From NCBI RefSeq assembly GCF_028291725.1, contig NZ_JAQGNT010000022.1, positions 62,001 through 126,000 of the forward strand: DNA of 64,000 nucleotides. The letters run 5' to 3'. Each line of letters opens with the position of its first letter. Within the stretch, counting starts at the first letter, position 1. This stretch comes from Hydrocarboniphaga sp. (GTDB lineage Bacteria; Pseudomonadota; Gammaproteobacteria; Nevskiales; Nevskiaceae). Positions 31,553-40,234 of the stretch are shown here, one piece after another. The position numbers were made by a program, and so were the translations under genes. The notes below the pieces were generated by a model. The model saw only the letters and a program-made list of their open reading frames with translations, did not search any database and had not been told where the DNA came from.

Positions 31553-33817
31553 TCATCCGACAACCACGCGCACGCGAGCGATGTTCTGGACCCGGCCAAA
31601 CGGCGTCTGCGCATCGCCCTGACGCTGCGAGGTGGCGCGCAGCACGGCGAAATAGGTGCCCGGCCTGGAGTAGGCCTGCCCGGCCGATAGCTGCAGCCGC
31701 GGCAGCGGGGTGATCGGCTCGGCCGTCGGGTAAGTGCCGGCACCTTCGAAGTCCCACTCGGCTGCGACCACCATGCCGGCGCCGGCGGGCAGCTCGATGT
31801 TCGCTGTGAACCTGACCAGCTCACCCACGGCCACCTCGGCGCGCTCACCGCCATTGGCTTTCAGTTCGACGACTGCCTGTATACCCATGCGCTGATCGGC
31901 GCTGCCCGGTAACAGGACCTGGGTGTCGACCACCCGGTATTGCGTGCTCGAGGGTTTGACGCCTGTCTCGACCCAGGCGCTGAGGTCGCGCAACGCCTGC
32001 TGCAGCGCGCCTTCGAAGCTCACGGTATGCGCGCGGGCGGCTGCTGTCCGAGGGTTGTCGTGCTGGGCATGGTCGATGAACCAGAGCGCAAACTGCTGGT
32101 CGAAACCCGGGCCGAGCGCCTGCTTCACCTTCGAGCGATACCAGTCGGCCTGCCAGGCCAGCGCGTCGATATCCATCAGCGCTTCCAGCACCAGCATCTT
32201 GCCGTGAATCCGGCCATTGGGTACCGAGCCCGCGGTACCGGCGGTGCCGATCGGCCCGATCAGAATCTCGCGCTGCGGGTAGATCGGCTCGCCGTCGGCA
32301 CCGCGGAACTGGTTCCAGCCCACCATGTCGGGCGTCGGCACCTGGTGCCGATGGTAGGTCTGCAGAGCCAGCGCCCAGGCGTTGTCGATACGCACTGCGT
32401 CGCCAGCGCTGATGCCGTTGATCACCGACTGATCCGCGGCGAAAGCGAAGCCGATGGTCTTGCCATCGATGGACGCAATCGGAACGCTTCTGCCGGCGCT
32501 TTCGCCGCTGATGATCAGCAGATGCGCGTTGGCGAAATCCCGCTGCGGGACTTGCGCCAGTTCGACTTGCTTCGGAAAGCCGTCGATGACCCTGGCCACG
32601 GCGGTGTCGAACTGGAAACGCAGCGCGGCGAGACCCGATGCCGGATCGCTGCCCAGATAACCGGGCAGGGTCCAGAAATCGTCGACGTAACCGGGATCGA
32701 GCATCGGTACCAGCGGCGCGACCTGCATGAAGTAGCCGCTGCCCAGGGTTTCGTGATTCCACCAACCGCGCGGCGGATAACCCATCAGCGTCGCCTCTCT
32801 GAGCGCGGCACGTTCTTCGTTGTCCAGCGTGGCGTAGGGGTCGCCGCTGCCGCCCGGATTGGTGGCATCCATGATCGCCGGGAACTTGTTGCCTGCCTTC
32901 AACACGCGCAAGGCATGCATGCGGATGGTGAACATGCCGGGAATGGCGTTGGGCGTAGCCATCACGAACGGCACGAAGCCATCCCAGACGCCGCGCGTGT
33001 TCTCGGCGCTGCCGATCGTCTGATAGGAGCCGCCGCTGCCGCCGAACAGATAACCGTAGGGGCGGTGCGGGCCGTACAGCTCGGCCGCGATCACGCGCGA
33101 GTATTTCGCCGCAGCCGCATTGACCCGATAGGCGGCGATCGCCGGATCGGCCATGCCGCCTGCGCGATCGGCGCCGCCCAGATTGGTCTGCACGTAGTAG
33201 GCACCACTGTCGATTGTGAACGCGAGATTGCCGGTTGCTACCTCGAACTCGATCGGGAATGGCCCGATGTCTTCGCTGGTCGCCATCGGATAGGTGTTGT
33301 GGAAGAAGCGCCGCCGGTAGCGATCAGCCGGCGGAAAATAGAACGAAAAGCGCGCGCCGGTGCCGGTGAAACCGCCATGCACGTAGCGATGCGGCACCGG
33401 CTCCTTGCGCAGTTCGTTCACATCGACATAGGGCTGGTTGTATTGCGGATCGATGGAATCGCCGGTGATTTCGCCGCAGGGCGCAGCGTCCGCCGCGGGC
33501 GGCTCCATCGATGGCGATCCGGCCTTCAGCCGCTCGCCGCTGAGCTTGGACTTGCCGAACAGCCCGAGCTTGGCGCTGCCGCTCAGCGTGTCGCCGTCGA
33601 TTCTGGCGATGAAGCTCACGGTGATCGGGATCGGCCTGGTTGCTTTCATCTGCCAGCTCAGCGTGTCGGCGCTGACGCTGCCCGTGATGTCGTGCGTTCC
33701 CAGAGGGCTTTCGATGCGGCCGGTAAAAGTGTCGCTCAGCGTATCGATGCGCAGGTGCATCTGCTGCGGGCCAGCGGGGGTCGACATGGTGACTTTCCAG
33801 CTTCCGATTGCATCCAC
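31553..33817 (-). CDS. Large orphan protein with alpha/beta-hydrolase-like signature
   Basis: About 754 residues; no family could be named. The first 100 residues form a small beta-rich domain (GSWKVTMSTPAGPQQMHL, TGSVSADTLSWQMKATRP) resembling a lipocalin-like lead domain. The middle contains YLFGGSGGSYQTIGSAENT, a possible nucleophile elbow like that of tannase-type hydrolases, then HGKMLVLEALMDIDALAWQ and FIDHAQHDNP, which could carry the acid and His. The last 100 residues are beta-rich and PKD-like. No signal peptide is evident. The GTG at 33817 is chosen (GGAG eight bases before); the frame opens at a GTG at 33895, inside a palindrome. Confidence 0.65.
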   Translation of the reverse strand: MDAIGSWKVTMSTPAGPQQMHLRIDTLSDTFTGRIESPLGTHDITGSVSADTLSWQMKATRPIPITVSFIARIDGDTLSGSAKLGLFGKSKLSGERLKAGSPSMEPPAADAAPCGEITGDSIDPQYNQPYVDVNELRKEPVPHRYVHGGFTGTGARFSFYFPPADRYRRRFFHNTYPMATSEDIGPFPIEFEVATGNLAFTIDSGAYYVQTNLGGADRAGGMADPAIAAYRVNAAAAKYSRVIAAELYGPHRPYGYLFGGSGGSYQTIGSAENTRGVWDGFVPFVMATPNAIPGMFTIRMHALRVLKAGNKFPAIMDATNPGGSGDPYATLDNEERAALREATLMGYPPRGWWNHETLGSGYFMQVAPLVPMLDPGYVDDFWTLPGYLGSDPASGLAALRFQFDTAVARVIDGFPKQVELAQVPQRDFANAHLLIISGESAGRSVPIASIDGKTIGFAFAADQSVINGISAGDAVRIDNAWALALQTYHRHQVPTPDMVGWNQFRGADGEPIYPQREILIGPIGTAGTAGSVPNGRIHGKMLVLEALMDIDALAWQADWYRSKVKQALGPGFDQQFALWFIDHAQHDNPRTAAARAHTVSFEGALQQALRDLSAWVETGVKPSSTQYRVVDTQVLLPGSADQRMGIQAVVELKANGGERAEVAVGELVRFTANIELPAGAGMVVAAEWDFEGAGTYPTAEPITPLPRLQLSAGQAYSRPGTYFAVLRATSQRQGDAQTPFGRVQNIARVRVVVG

Positions 33818-33892
33818 GAGCCGTTCTCCGCCGTTGTCGGCGCTGCAGGAGTCTCGCGAGCCGCCGTTACGGGTGCGGATGATCAGCAGCGC

Positions 33893-33920
33893 CACTAAGT
33901 TATCAGCTGGTAACTTAGTG
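33893..33920. promoter_or_regulatory. 28-bp near-perfect palindrome, probable repressor operator
   Basis: CACTAAGTTA and TAACTTAGTG are perfect 10-base arms; the 8-base centre TCAGCTGG has one mismatched pair, so 26 of 28 positions are symmetric. It is about 75 bases before the preferred start of the large orphan gene and just after the VOC gene stop. Size and symmetry fit a TetR- or MarR-type operator. It contains the most upstream GTG of the orphan frame, one reason to prefer the downstream start. Confidence 0.6.
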
Positions 33921-33937
33921 ACGCTGCCTGCGGCTTG

Positions 33938-34423
33938 TCAATTTGCTGCGCTGTCGACGATGCCGAACGCCGGCCGCACCGGGCTGCCCGGATGGATTTC
34001 CTGCAGCTCGACGATGTTGCCGTCCGGGTCGTAGAAGTAGCAGGAGGTGACGCCGCCCAGCGTGAGGTGCTGAGGGGGCGAGATGAACTCCACTCCGGCC
34101 GCGACGAGGCGCTCGTATTCGTGATGAATGTCTTTCACGTCGAAGGCGATATGGCGGATGCCGACGTCGCAAGCCGGGCGCCGCTCGCCCGGCTTGGGCG
34201 TCGGTGTCGTGTAGCAGAACACTTCCATCTGCATATTGCCGAGGTTGAATTGCGCAACCTGGCCCAGAACCGCGCGCATGCCGACGATGTTCTCGAACGG
34301 TTCGAAGCCCGACGGCACCGACGACACGCGGTCCCGCTGCATGCCGAGCAGGTCGCGATAAAAGTGCGTGAAACGGTCGAGGTCGATCGTCGCCAGCGAG
34401 ATATGGTGCATGCCACGGATCAT
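33938..34423 (-). CDS. VOC-family protein (glyoxalase/extradiol dioxygenase fold)
   Basis: A 161-residue vicinal-oxygen-chelate protein with two beta-alpha-beta-beta-beta modules. The first begins MHHISLATIDLDRFTHFY and the second HIAFDVKDIHHEYERLVAAG, ending YFYDPDGNIVELQEIHPG. The His of MHHI, His of RHIAF and Glu of VELQE are the likely metal ligands. Such proteins act as isomerases, epimerases or dioxygenases. GAGGAG precedes the ATG. It follows the aldo/keto reductase gene by 11 bases in a compact DUF3237-AKR-VOC module. Confidence 0.88.
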   Translation of the reverse strand: MIRGMHHISLATIDLDRFTHFYRDLLGMQRDRVSSVPSGFEPFENIVGMRAVLGQVAQFNLGNMQMEVFCYTTPTPKPGERRPACDVGIRHIAFDVKDIHHEYERLVAAGVEFISPPQHLTLGGVTSCYFYDPDGNIVELQEIHPGSPVRPAFGIVDSAAN

Positions 34424-34434
34424 CGGAGCGCTCC

Positions 34435-35385
34435 TCAGCCGGCCTTGGTCAGCTTGTCGACTTCAGCGAGTTCTTCGGCGCTCAGCGCCCAGCTCGCGGC
34501 CTTCACGTTCTGCTCGACCTGCTCGACCTGGGTCGCGCCGCAGATCACGCTGGCAACCCCAGGCTGCGCGGCGAGCCAGCTTACCGCCAGTTCGAGCAGT
34601 GTATGTCCGCGCTCGCGGCAGTAGGCGTCGAGCGCCTTGACGAGCTTCAGATTGCGCTCGGTCATGAAGGTGTCGCCGAGACGCAGGAAGTTGTCCTTCA
34701 GGCGGCCCTGCGCGCCCGGCGCCGAATACTTGCCGGTGAGCAGGCCGCTGGCCAGCGGGTAGTAGGGGATGAAGCCGAGGCCGTAGTGCTGCAGCGCCGG
34801 GATCACGTCCTTCTCTGCGCTGCGATTGAGCAGGTTGTATTCGGTCTGCGTGGCGATGAAGGTCTCCAAGCCCTGGTGCTTGGAGATCCACACGGCATCG
34901 GCCACGCGCCAGGTTTCGAGATTGGAACAGGCGATGTAGCGCAGCTTGCCGCTGCGCACCAGATCGTCGAGTGCGCGCAGCGTCTCATCCATCGGCGTGC
35001 CGTAGTCCGGCCAGTGGATCATGTAGCAGTCGATGTAGTCCGTGCCCAGGCGCTTCAGACTGGCCTCCACCGCACGCATGATGTAGTGGCGCGAGCTGTC
35101 GCGGATGCGCGCGTTGATCAGATCAACGCCGAACTTGGTCAGCAGCACGATGTCCTTGCGGCGCGCGCCCAGAGCCTTGCCGAGCACGACTTCGGAATCG
35201 CCGCCGGTAGCGCCGTAGCGATCCGCGGTATCGAACAGGTTGATGCCGAGGTCCAGGGCCTTGGCGACGACCTCGTTTGAAGCGTCCTGGCCGATCGTCC
35301 AGCCGAAGTTGTTGCAGCCCAGGCCGACAGTGGTGACGCGCAAGCCGCTGCGGCCGATCCGGCGTCTTTCCATGCATGATTCCAT
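34435..35385 (-). CDS. Aldo/keto reductase
   Basis: A 316-residue complete aldo/keto reductase. The catalytic tetrad is visible as Asp and Tyr in DTADRYG, Lys in LLTKFG and His in YMIHWPDYG; the NADPH region includes YYPLASGLLTGKY and SVICGATQVEQ. It probably reduces a ketone or aldehyde intermediate. The start at 35385 overlaps the DUF3237 stop (TAATG); a second Met four codons on is the alternative. It provides the reference for the truncated copy at 10465-11226. Confidence 0.92.
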   Translation of the reverse strand: MESCMERRRIGRSGLRVTTVGLGCNNFGWTIGQDASNEVVAKALDLGINLFDTADRYGATGGDSEVVLGKALGARRKDIVLLTKFGVDLINARIRDSSRHYIMRAVEASLKRLGTDYIDCYMIHWPDYGTPMDETLRALDDLVRSGKLRYIACSNLETWRVADAVWISKHQGLETFIATQTEYNLLNRSAEKDVIPALQHYGLGFIPYYPLASGLLTGKYSAPGAQGRLKDNFLRLGDTFMTERNLKLVKALDAYCRERGHTLLELAVSWLAAQPGVASVICGATQVEQVEQNVKAASWALSAEELAEVDKLTKAG

Positions 35386-35825
35386 TAGCGATCTCGTGTG
35401 AAACGGTAGAATTGGTAGCGCACGCCGTCCTGGGTCGGCGTGCCCAGGCCGAAGGCCTGTAGCGAGTTCAGCCAGGCATAGCGGCCCTGCGGAGCTTCGA
35501 AGCTGCCGGCCACCTCGATGCGGATCAGGCCGTCGGCACGCTGACTCGCCTTGCCTTGATAGCGCAGCAGGATCGTGATGCCGTCGTCGGTCTCCAGCAG
35601 CAGGCGCACGTCCTGTTGCGAGCCCGCAGCGGTACGCGTCACCCAATCGCCGCCGGAAGCGGGCACGCGGCCGCGCAGCTGCGGGCCTTCGAAGTGGCCA
35701 CCGTCGACATCGAACACGCTGCGGTCGCCGAGCGGCGTCCCGACCAGCGTGCTCACCAAATGGGTCCGCGCGCTGAGTATCAGCAGCAGCTCGATGGCCG
35801 CATCAACGTGAATGTCATCGCTCAT
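35385..35825 (-). CDS. DUF3237-family protein
   Basis: A 146-residue protein of the DUF3237 family, with the single beta-barrel pattern GGHFEGPQLRGRVPASGGDW, then LLLETDDGITILLRYQGK and RYAWLNSLQAFGLGT. DUF3237 proteins recur in catabolic clusters for terpenoids, steroids and aromatics; no activity is established. It is coupled to the aldo/keto reductase by a TAATG overlap and begins 30 bases after the Gfo/Idh/MocA gene stop. Confidence 0.85.
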   Translation of the reverse strand: MSDDIHVDAAIELLLILSARTHLVSTLVGTPLGDRSVFDVDGGHFEGPQLRGRVPASGGDWVTRTAAGSQQDVRLLLETDDGITILLRYQGKASQRADGLIRIEVAGSFEAPQGRYAWLNSLQAFGLGTPTQDGVRYQFYRFTRDR

Positions 35826-35855
35826 CGGTTCGGGCTCCGGACGAGCGGCCGCGGC

Positions 35856-36908
35856 TCAGCGCAGCCGGACGAGCGCACCGCCGCTCGCGGCCGAGGTGCG
35901 GACGGCATCGAGCACCTCCATGCCGGCAACGCCGTCGGCGAAGGTCGGCAAGGGTACGGCCGATGTCGCGCCGCCTTCCATCGCCGAGCGCAGCGCTTCG
36001 CAGAGCCGTATGAACGGCCCGAGCAGATACGGCATGCTCTGCCTGGGATCGTCGCTGGGCGGCGGCAACTGGAACTCCGGTGGCACCGGCAGTTCGCGCG
36101 TGCCGTCGCGGTCCGCGAGCCGCACCTTGCCGTCTTCGACCCACAGCGTGCCGCGAGTGCCGGCGACACGGGTCATCGAGGCCGACGGTCCCCAGGCACC
36201 CGCGGTCTGCTGCACCACGCCCTGAACGCCGTTGGCGAGCGCGAAGCTCAGCGAGTAGGAATCCTCGGCGCCATTCCTGCGCTCGGACACCATCGGCAGC
36301 GCCGCGCTCAGTGACGCGAACTCGCCGAGCCAGCAGCGCACCTGATCGATGATGTGCGCACCATGCGCGCCGAGCCAGCCGCCGCCGGATTGCGGATCGA
36401 ACCACCAGGGCGGCATCTTCGCCTCAAGGCTCGCCAACTGCGGACTGTAGCTGGTCATCGTCAGCAGTCGCGGCTCGCCGATCAGCCCCTCGGCAATCGC
36501 GCGTGCGACCAGTGCGCGGTCCGGGCCCCAGCGGAACTCATGTGCCACCAGATGCACGATGCGCGCGCGCTCGGCTGCTGCCAGCATGGCGCGCGCCTCG
36601 GCCAGGTTCATCGCGAAGGGCTTCTCGCAGATCACGTGGCAGCCGCGCGACAGCGCGGCCAGCGTCAGCGCTGCATGCGTGTCTGGCGGTGTCGCGATGC
36701 TGACCACCTTCGCACCGGTGCGCGTGATCGCCTCGTCGAGATCGGTGTAGGCCTGCGGCACGCCGCTGGTGTCGGCGCGCCGGCGCGTGCGCTCGGCGTC
36801 GGCACCGACCAGGCCCAGGACCTCGAAGCCGGCAGCGCGCAGCGCAGGCACGTGGATGCGGCAACCGAAGCCGGTGCCGACGACAACGGCGCTGATTCTG
36901 CCCGTCAT
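35856..36908 (-). CDS. Gfo/Idh/MocA-family oxidoreductase
   Basis: A 350-residue NAD(P) oxidoreductase. The N-terminal Rossmann fold starts ISAVVVGTGFGCRIHVPALR, and the signature CEKPFAMN with the catalytic Lys is intact near residue 95. The C-terminal domain includes GAHGAHIIDQVRCWLG. The family oxidises or reduces sugar-like and cyclic alcohols. GAGGAG precedes the ATG at 36908. The flavoprotein gene upstream ends ten bases before, so they are likely co-transcribed. Confidence 0.9.
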   Translation of the reverse strand: MTGRISAVVVGTGFGCRIHVPALRAAGFEVLGLVGADAERTRRRADTSGVPQAYTDLDEAITRTGAKVVSIATPPDTHAALTLAALSRGCHVICEKPFAMNLAEARAMLAAAERARIVHLVAHEFRWGPDRALVARAIAEGLIGEPRLLTMTSYSPQLASLEAKMPPWWFDPQSGGGWLGAHGAHIIDQVRCWLGEFASLSAALPMVSERRNGAEDSYSLSFALANGVQGVVQQTAGAWGPSASMTRVAGTRGTLWVEDGKVRLADRDGTRELPVPPEFQLPPPSDDPRQSMPYLLGPFIRLCEALRSAMEGGATSAVPLPTFADGVAGMEVLDAVRTSAASGGALVRLR

Positions 36909-36918
36909 GATGTTCTCC

Positions 36919-38610
36919 TCAGGGCGATGCGACTTGGGCGGCGTGCTGTGCGGCGACGAAGCCCCAGATGAAGGACGGCCCGACGCTGCTACCCGCTCCT
37001 GGATACTTGCGGCCCATGACCGACGCGGTCGAGACGCCGGTCGCATAAAGGCCGGCAATCACCGAGCCGTCCTCGCGCAGCACGCGCGCGTGGTCGTCGG
37101 TGACCACGCCGCCGTAGGTGCCGACGTCGCCGGGGATGATTTGCACGGCGTAGAACGGCGCCTGGGCGATGGTGCCGAGCGTCGCCGAGGGCTTGTTCAA
37201 GTCGTCGCCCAGCCAGCGGTCATAGGCGCGCTCGCCGCGATGGAAATCCTCGTCGTGGTTGCTGGCAACGAAGCCGTTGAAACGCTCGACCGTTGTCTTC
37301 AGCGTGGCCGGATCGATCCTGATCTGCTGCGCCAGCGCTTCGATGCTGTCGGCTCGTTTCAGGTAACCCGAGTCGTACCAGCTCTGCGGCTTCCTGCTGC
37401 CCGGCATCGTGCCGGCGAGCATGTACTTGGCGAGGTACTGGCTGTCGAACACGGCCCAGCTCGGCACCGCCGGCACGCTCCTGTTGCGTTCCAGCATCGC
37501 CTTGCAATAGGCCATGTAGGAGCCGCCCTCGTTCATGTAGCGCAGGCCGCTCTGGTCGACGAGGATACAGTGTGGTGACGCCGTCATCGCCTGCGCGGTC
37601 GGCTTGGCTTCGCTGTCCTCGGCTCCTGGCGGGTGCGTCTGCTGATTGCCGACACGCTCGTCCATCTGCGCGACGGCGGCACCGTGGCGCATCATTTCCT
37701 CGATCATCTCGCCGGTGTCGCCGGGCGTGGCCATGGTCCACTTCACCGAGGTGCCGGGCGTGTAGCGATCGCGCATCGCCTGGTTGCGTGCGAAGCCGCC
37801 GGCATTCACCAGCACGCCCAGCCGCGCGCCCACGCGCCAGGGGCGAGCGTTCCGGTTCGTCAGCACGCCTTTGACCTCGCCCGCTTCGACGATCAGCTCG
37901 CTGACCGGCGAATCGGTGCGAATGTCGATGCCGCTGCGCAAGGCCGCCTGCAGCATGCGGCCCTGCAGCGCGGCGCCGCCGGCGGTCCATTGCTTGCCGG
38001 TGAGCTTGGCCAGCAGGCCGCGCAGCACCAGTCTGACGATCAGCAATTTGACCCGCCAGGAGCGTTTGTAGGCGGGCAGCTCCATCATTTCTTCGAGTGT
38101 CGGCGGCAGCAGCGCGTAGGGCGCGCGGATGAAAGTCGGCCGCAGCTTCTGCTTCCAGGCGCCGAGCTCATTGACGTCGAACAACTCGGCGACGACGGCG
38201 CGCCCGCGCTCCGAGCCGCCCGGCAGCTCGTCGTGGTAGTCCGGCCAGTACTGCGCGCGCGTCAGCTTGATGCCCTGCCTGCCGAGAAAGTCGAGCATGC
38301 GCGGCACTTCGCTGATATAGCGCCTTCGCCGAGCCGGTGTGGAACCCGGCGCATCGCGGTCCTCGCCACAAAGGGCTTCCAGATACATCGACGCTTTCTC
38401 GAAGCTGTCTTCGACGCCATCGCGCTTCATGAAGGGATTGTTCGGCAACCACATCACGCCGCCGGAGCGTGCGGTGGTGCCGCCCACCACTTCGGTCTTT
38501 TCGAGTATGAGCACACTGTTGCCCACGGAACGCATCACCAGGCCCGCGCACATCGAACCGCCACCGCTGCCGACGACGACGAAGTCGTGGATCTCGTCGA
38601 ATGCCTCCAT
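36919..38610 (-). CDS. KstD-like FAD-dependent dehydrogenase (fumarate reductase flavoprotein superfamily)
   Basis: A 563-residue flavoprotein. The FAD dinucleotide motif is VVVGSGGGSMCAGLVM with the acidic end LILEKTE, then GGTTARSGGVMWLPNN. The C-terminal cofactor region reads GLYATGVSTASVMGRKYPGA and SSVGPSFIWGF. Length and layout match 3-ketosteroid delta-1-dehydrogenase-type enzymes, which desaturate a ring next to a ketone. A non-steroid alicyclic ketone is equally possible. CAGGAGGAG supports the start at 38610. It is downstream of the Rieske oxygenase gene in the same run. Confidence 0.85.
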   Translation of the reverse strand: MEAFDEIHDFVVVGSGGGSMCAGLVMRSVGNSVLILEKTEVVGGTTARSGGVMWLPNNPFMKRDGVEDSFEKASMYLEALCGEDRDAPGSTPARRRRYISEVPRMLDFLGRQGIKLTRAQYWPDYHDELPGGSERGRAVVAELFDVNELGAWKQKLRPTFIRAPYALLPPTLEEMMELPAYKRSWRVKLLIVRLVLRGLLAKLTGKQWTAGGAALQGRMLQAALRSGIDIRTDSPVSELIVEAGEVKGVLTNRNARPWRVGARLGVLVNAGGFARNQAMRDRYTPGTSVKWTMATPGDTGEMIEEMMRHGAAVAQMDERVGNQQTHPPGAEDSEAKPTAQAMTASPHCILVDQSGLRYMNEGGSYMAYCKAMLERNRSVPAVPSWAVFDSQYLAKYMLAGTMPGSRKPQSWYDSGYLKRADSIEALAQQIRIDPATLKTTVERFNGFVASNHDEDFHRGERAYDRWLGDDLNKPSATLGTIAQAPFYAVQIIPGDVGTYGGVVTDDHARVLREDGSVIAGLYATGVSTASVMGRKYPGAGSSVGPSFIWGFVAAQHAAQVASP

Positions 38611-38671
38611 GCTGTTCTCCTCCTGCAGGCTCGTAAGCAACAGAGCTGTTTATTTTAGGGCCGCAGGATGC

Positions 38672-40078
38672 TCAGGCTTGCAGATGGCGGTCAAGTTCGC
38701 GGTGCATGTTGAGAATGATCTGCTCCTGGTTGGCGGCGAGCCAGGTCTGGCGCATGCCGCGCGAGCGCAGGCCCTGCTGGATGCGCGGGATGTTGCTCAA
38801 GTCCTGGCGCGGGATCAGCAGCAGCTGCTCGGGATCGTCGAAATCGGTGACATGCTCCACCGTCGCGCGTGGCGGCCTGACCGCGGCGGGATAGGTTTTC
38901 GCCGAATAGATTTCGAAGATGCAGCGATTGGGGTCGTCGCCATCCGGCCGCGAGCGATACATCTCGGTGTTGCCGGCCTGCGGCAGGATCAGGAAATTGG
39001 GGAACAGGAAAATCTCGCCGCCCCACATGCCGAGTGTTTCGGGCTCGAGTTTGGGCATCGGCCTTTGCTGCTCGGCCGCGGTCGCGTACAGCGCGCGCAC
39101 GTACTCGGCGCCGAGATTGGAACCTTCCGGTATCGGCCTGCCGCGCAGGCTGCGCAGCACCTCGACGTCTTCCTTGAGCACCATGGCGTCCATGCCGTCC
39201 GCGATCAACGACAGGCGCTCGGCCATCTCTTCGAGCGGATCGCCCGTGGGCTCCTGCAGGTGGCCGGCCATCGGCGTCTTGTTGCCGCCGTAGAAGCGTG
39301 CGTGGCCCAGCGGCAGGGATTCGTACTGCACGTTGCGATACGCCAGGTCGCCTCCGACACGATCGCCATAGACGATGTCGCGGCCGACCTTTTCCAGCTG
39401 AGGATGCGTGGCCGACACATGATAGGCCTCGAAAAAGGCCTCCTGCGCAACTTTCCAGTTGGCCGGCACCGAAAGCGATTTCCACCAGTAATGATGCATG
39501 TCGCCGATCGCGAGATCCTCGATCCAGTGGCGCACCGGTGCGATGTAGTCGTCGAAGGAGCCGCACTTGGAATCGAGATTGATGAACACGAAGCCGGCAA
39601 ACACCGCCGACTTGAGCTCGCGCAGCGCGACGTCGCTGTCGCGCAGCTCGCCGCCGCGGAATTCCTCGCGCTCCAGCACGAGTTGGTTCTGGCCGGCGAG
39701 ATTCCAGCGCCAGCCGTGGAACGGGCAGACGATGCGCTTTTTCTCGAAGTTGCCGCAGCCCTGGGCGAGCGCGGTGCCGCGGTGCGGACAGAAGTTGTGG
39801 TAGGCCTTCACGGTGTCGGCATCGACGCGCACCAGCATCACCGACTGATCGCCGATGTTGTAGACCGTGTAGTCGCCGGCCTCCGGAATCTCGTCGAGCC
39901 TCGCAGCCACCTGCCAGACCCGGGTCCACATCTTCTCGAACTCCAGCTTGGCGAAGGCCGGATCGATGTAGCGGCCGACGCGGATGCCATGCGGCGCGCT
40001 CTGCCAGCTCGGTGGCCAGTCCCCACCGGAGTTGCCCGCAGTGTTGGAAGTAGTGCGGTCGATGGCTGCGAGACTCAT
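38672..40078 (-). CDS. Rieske [2Fe-2S] ring-hydroxylating oxygenase, large subunit
   Basis: A 468-residue oxygenase alpha-subunit. The Rieske cluster ligands are Cys97 and His99 in CPHRGTA and Cys118 and His121 in CPFHGWRWN. The mononuclear iron motif FEAYHVSATHP supplies two His; the bridging Asp should be about 150 residues later. It would hydroxylate an aromatic or alicyclic ring or demethylate. No beta-subunit, ferredoxin or reductase gene is near, so electron donors must be encoded elsewhere. GGAGAA precedes the ATG. Twin dyads lie 50-90 bases upstream, shared with the divergent TetR gene. Confidence 0.93.
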   Translation of the reverse strand: MSLAAIDRTTSNTAGNSGGDWPPSWQSAPHGIRVGRYIDPAFAKLEFEKMWTRVWQVAARLDEIPEAGDYTVYNIGDQSVMLVRVDADTVKAYHNFCPHRGTALAQGCGNFEKKRIVCPFHGWRWNLAGQNQLVLEREEFRGGELRDSDVALRELKSAVFAGFVFINLDSKCGSFDDYIAPVRHWIEDLAIGDMHHYWWKSLSVPANWKVAQEAFFEAYHVSATHPQLEKVGRDIVYGDRVGGDLAYRNVQYESLPLGHARFYGGNKTPMAGHLQEPTGDPLEEMAERLSLIADGMDAMVLKEDVEVLRSLRGRPIPEGSNLGAEYVRALYATAAEQQRPMPKLEPETLGMWGGEIFLFPNFLILPQAGNTEMYRSRPDGDDPNRCIFEIYSAKTYPAAVRPPRATVEHVTDFDDPEQLLLIPRQDLSNIPRIQQGLRSRGMRQTWLAANQEQIILNMHRELDRHLQA

Positions 40079-40126
40079 GGCGTGTTCTCCGAAGAACGGC
40101 TCCCGTGCTTCGTGGTGCCGTGTGTT

Positions 40127-40164
40127 GATAGTGCACACTACCGTAAATGATAGTAGGCACTATC
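40127..40164. promoter_or_regulatory. Twin operator-like dyads between the Rieske and TetR genes
   Basis: Dyad 1 (40127-40142) is GATAGTGCACACTACC, with arms TAGTG/CACTA. Dyad 2 (40149-40164) is GATAGTAGGCACTATC, with arms GATAGT/ACTATC. Their centres are 22 bases apart, two helical turns, so two repressor dimers could bind the same face. The site lies between the divergent Rieske and TetR genes, the classic position for TetR autoregulation. Confidence 0.6.
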
Positions 40165-40234
40165 TGCAAGTGCCGGCGCCCGGCGGTTATGATCCGGCCA
40201 TGCACGACTCCGGCTTCCCAATGACCGTTTCCCA

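Noticed and set aside
31940-33898. 652-residue open frame on the plus strand
   Set aside because: It is the antisense of the large orphan gene and has shadow-type composition. The minus-strand frame has domain-like patterning and a better ribosome-binding site.
38339-40150. 603-residue open frame on the plus strand
   Set aside because: It is antisense to the Rieske and flavoprotein genes, both with unmistakable cofactor motifs.
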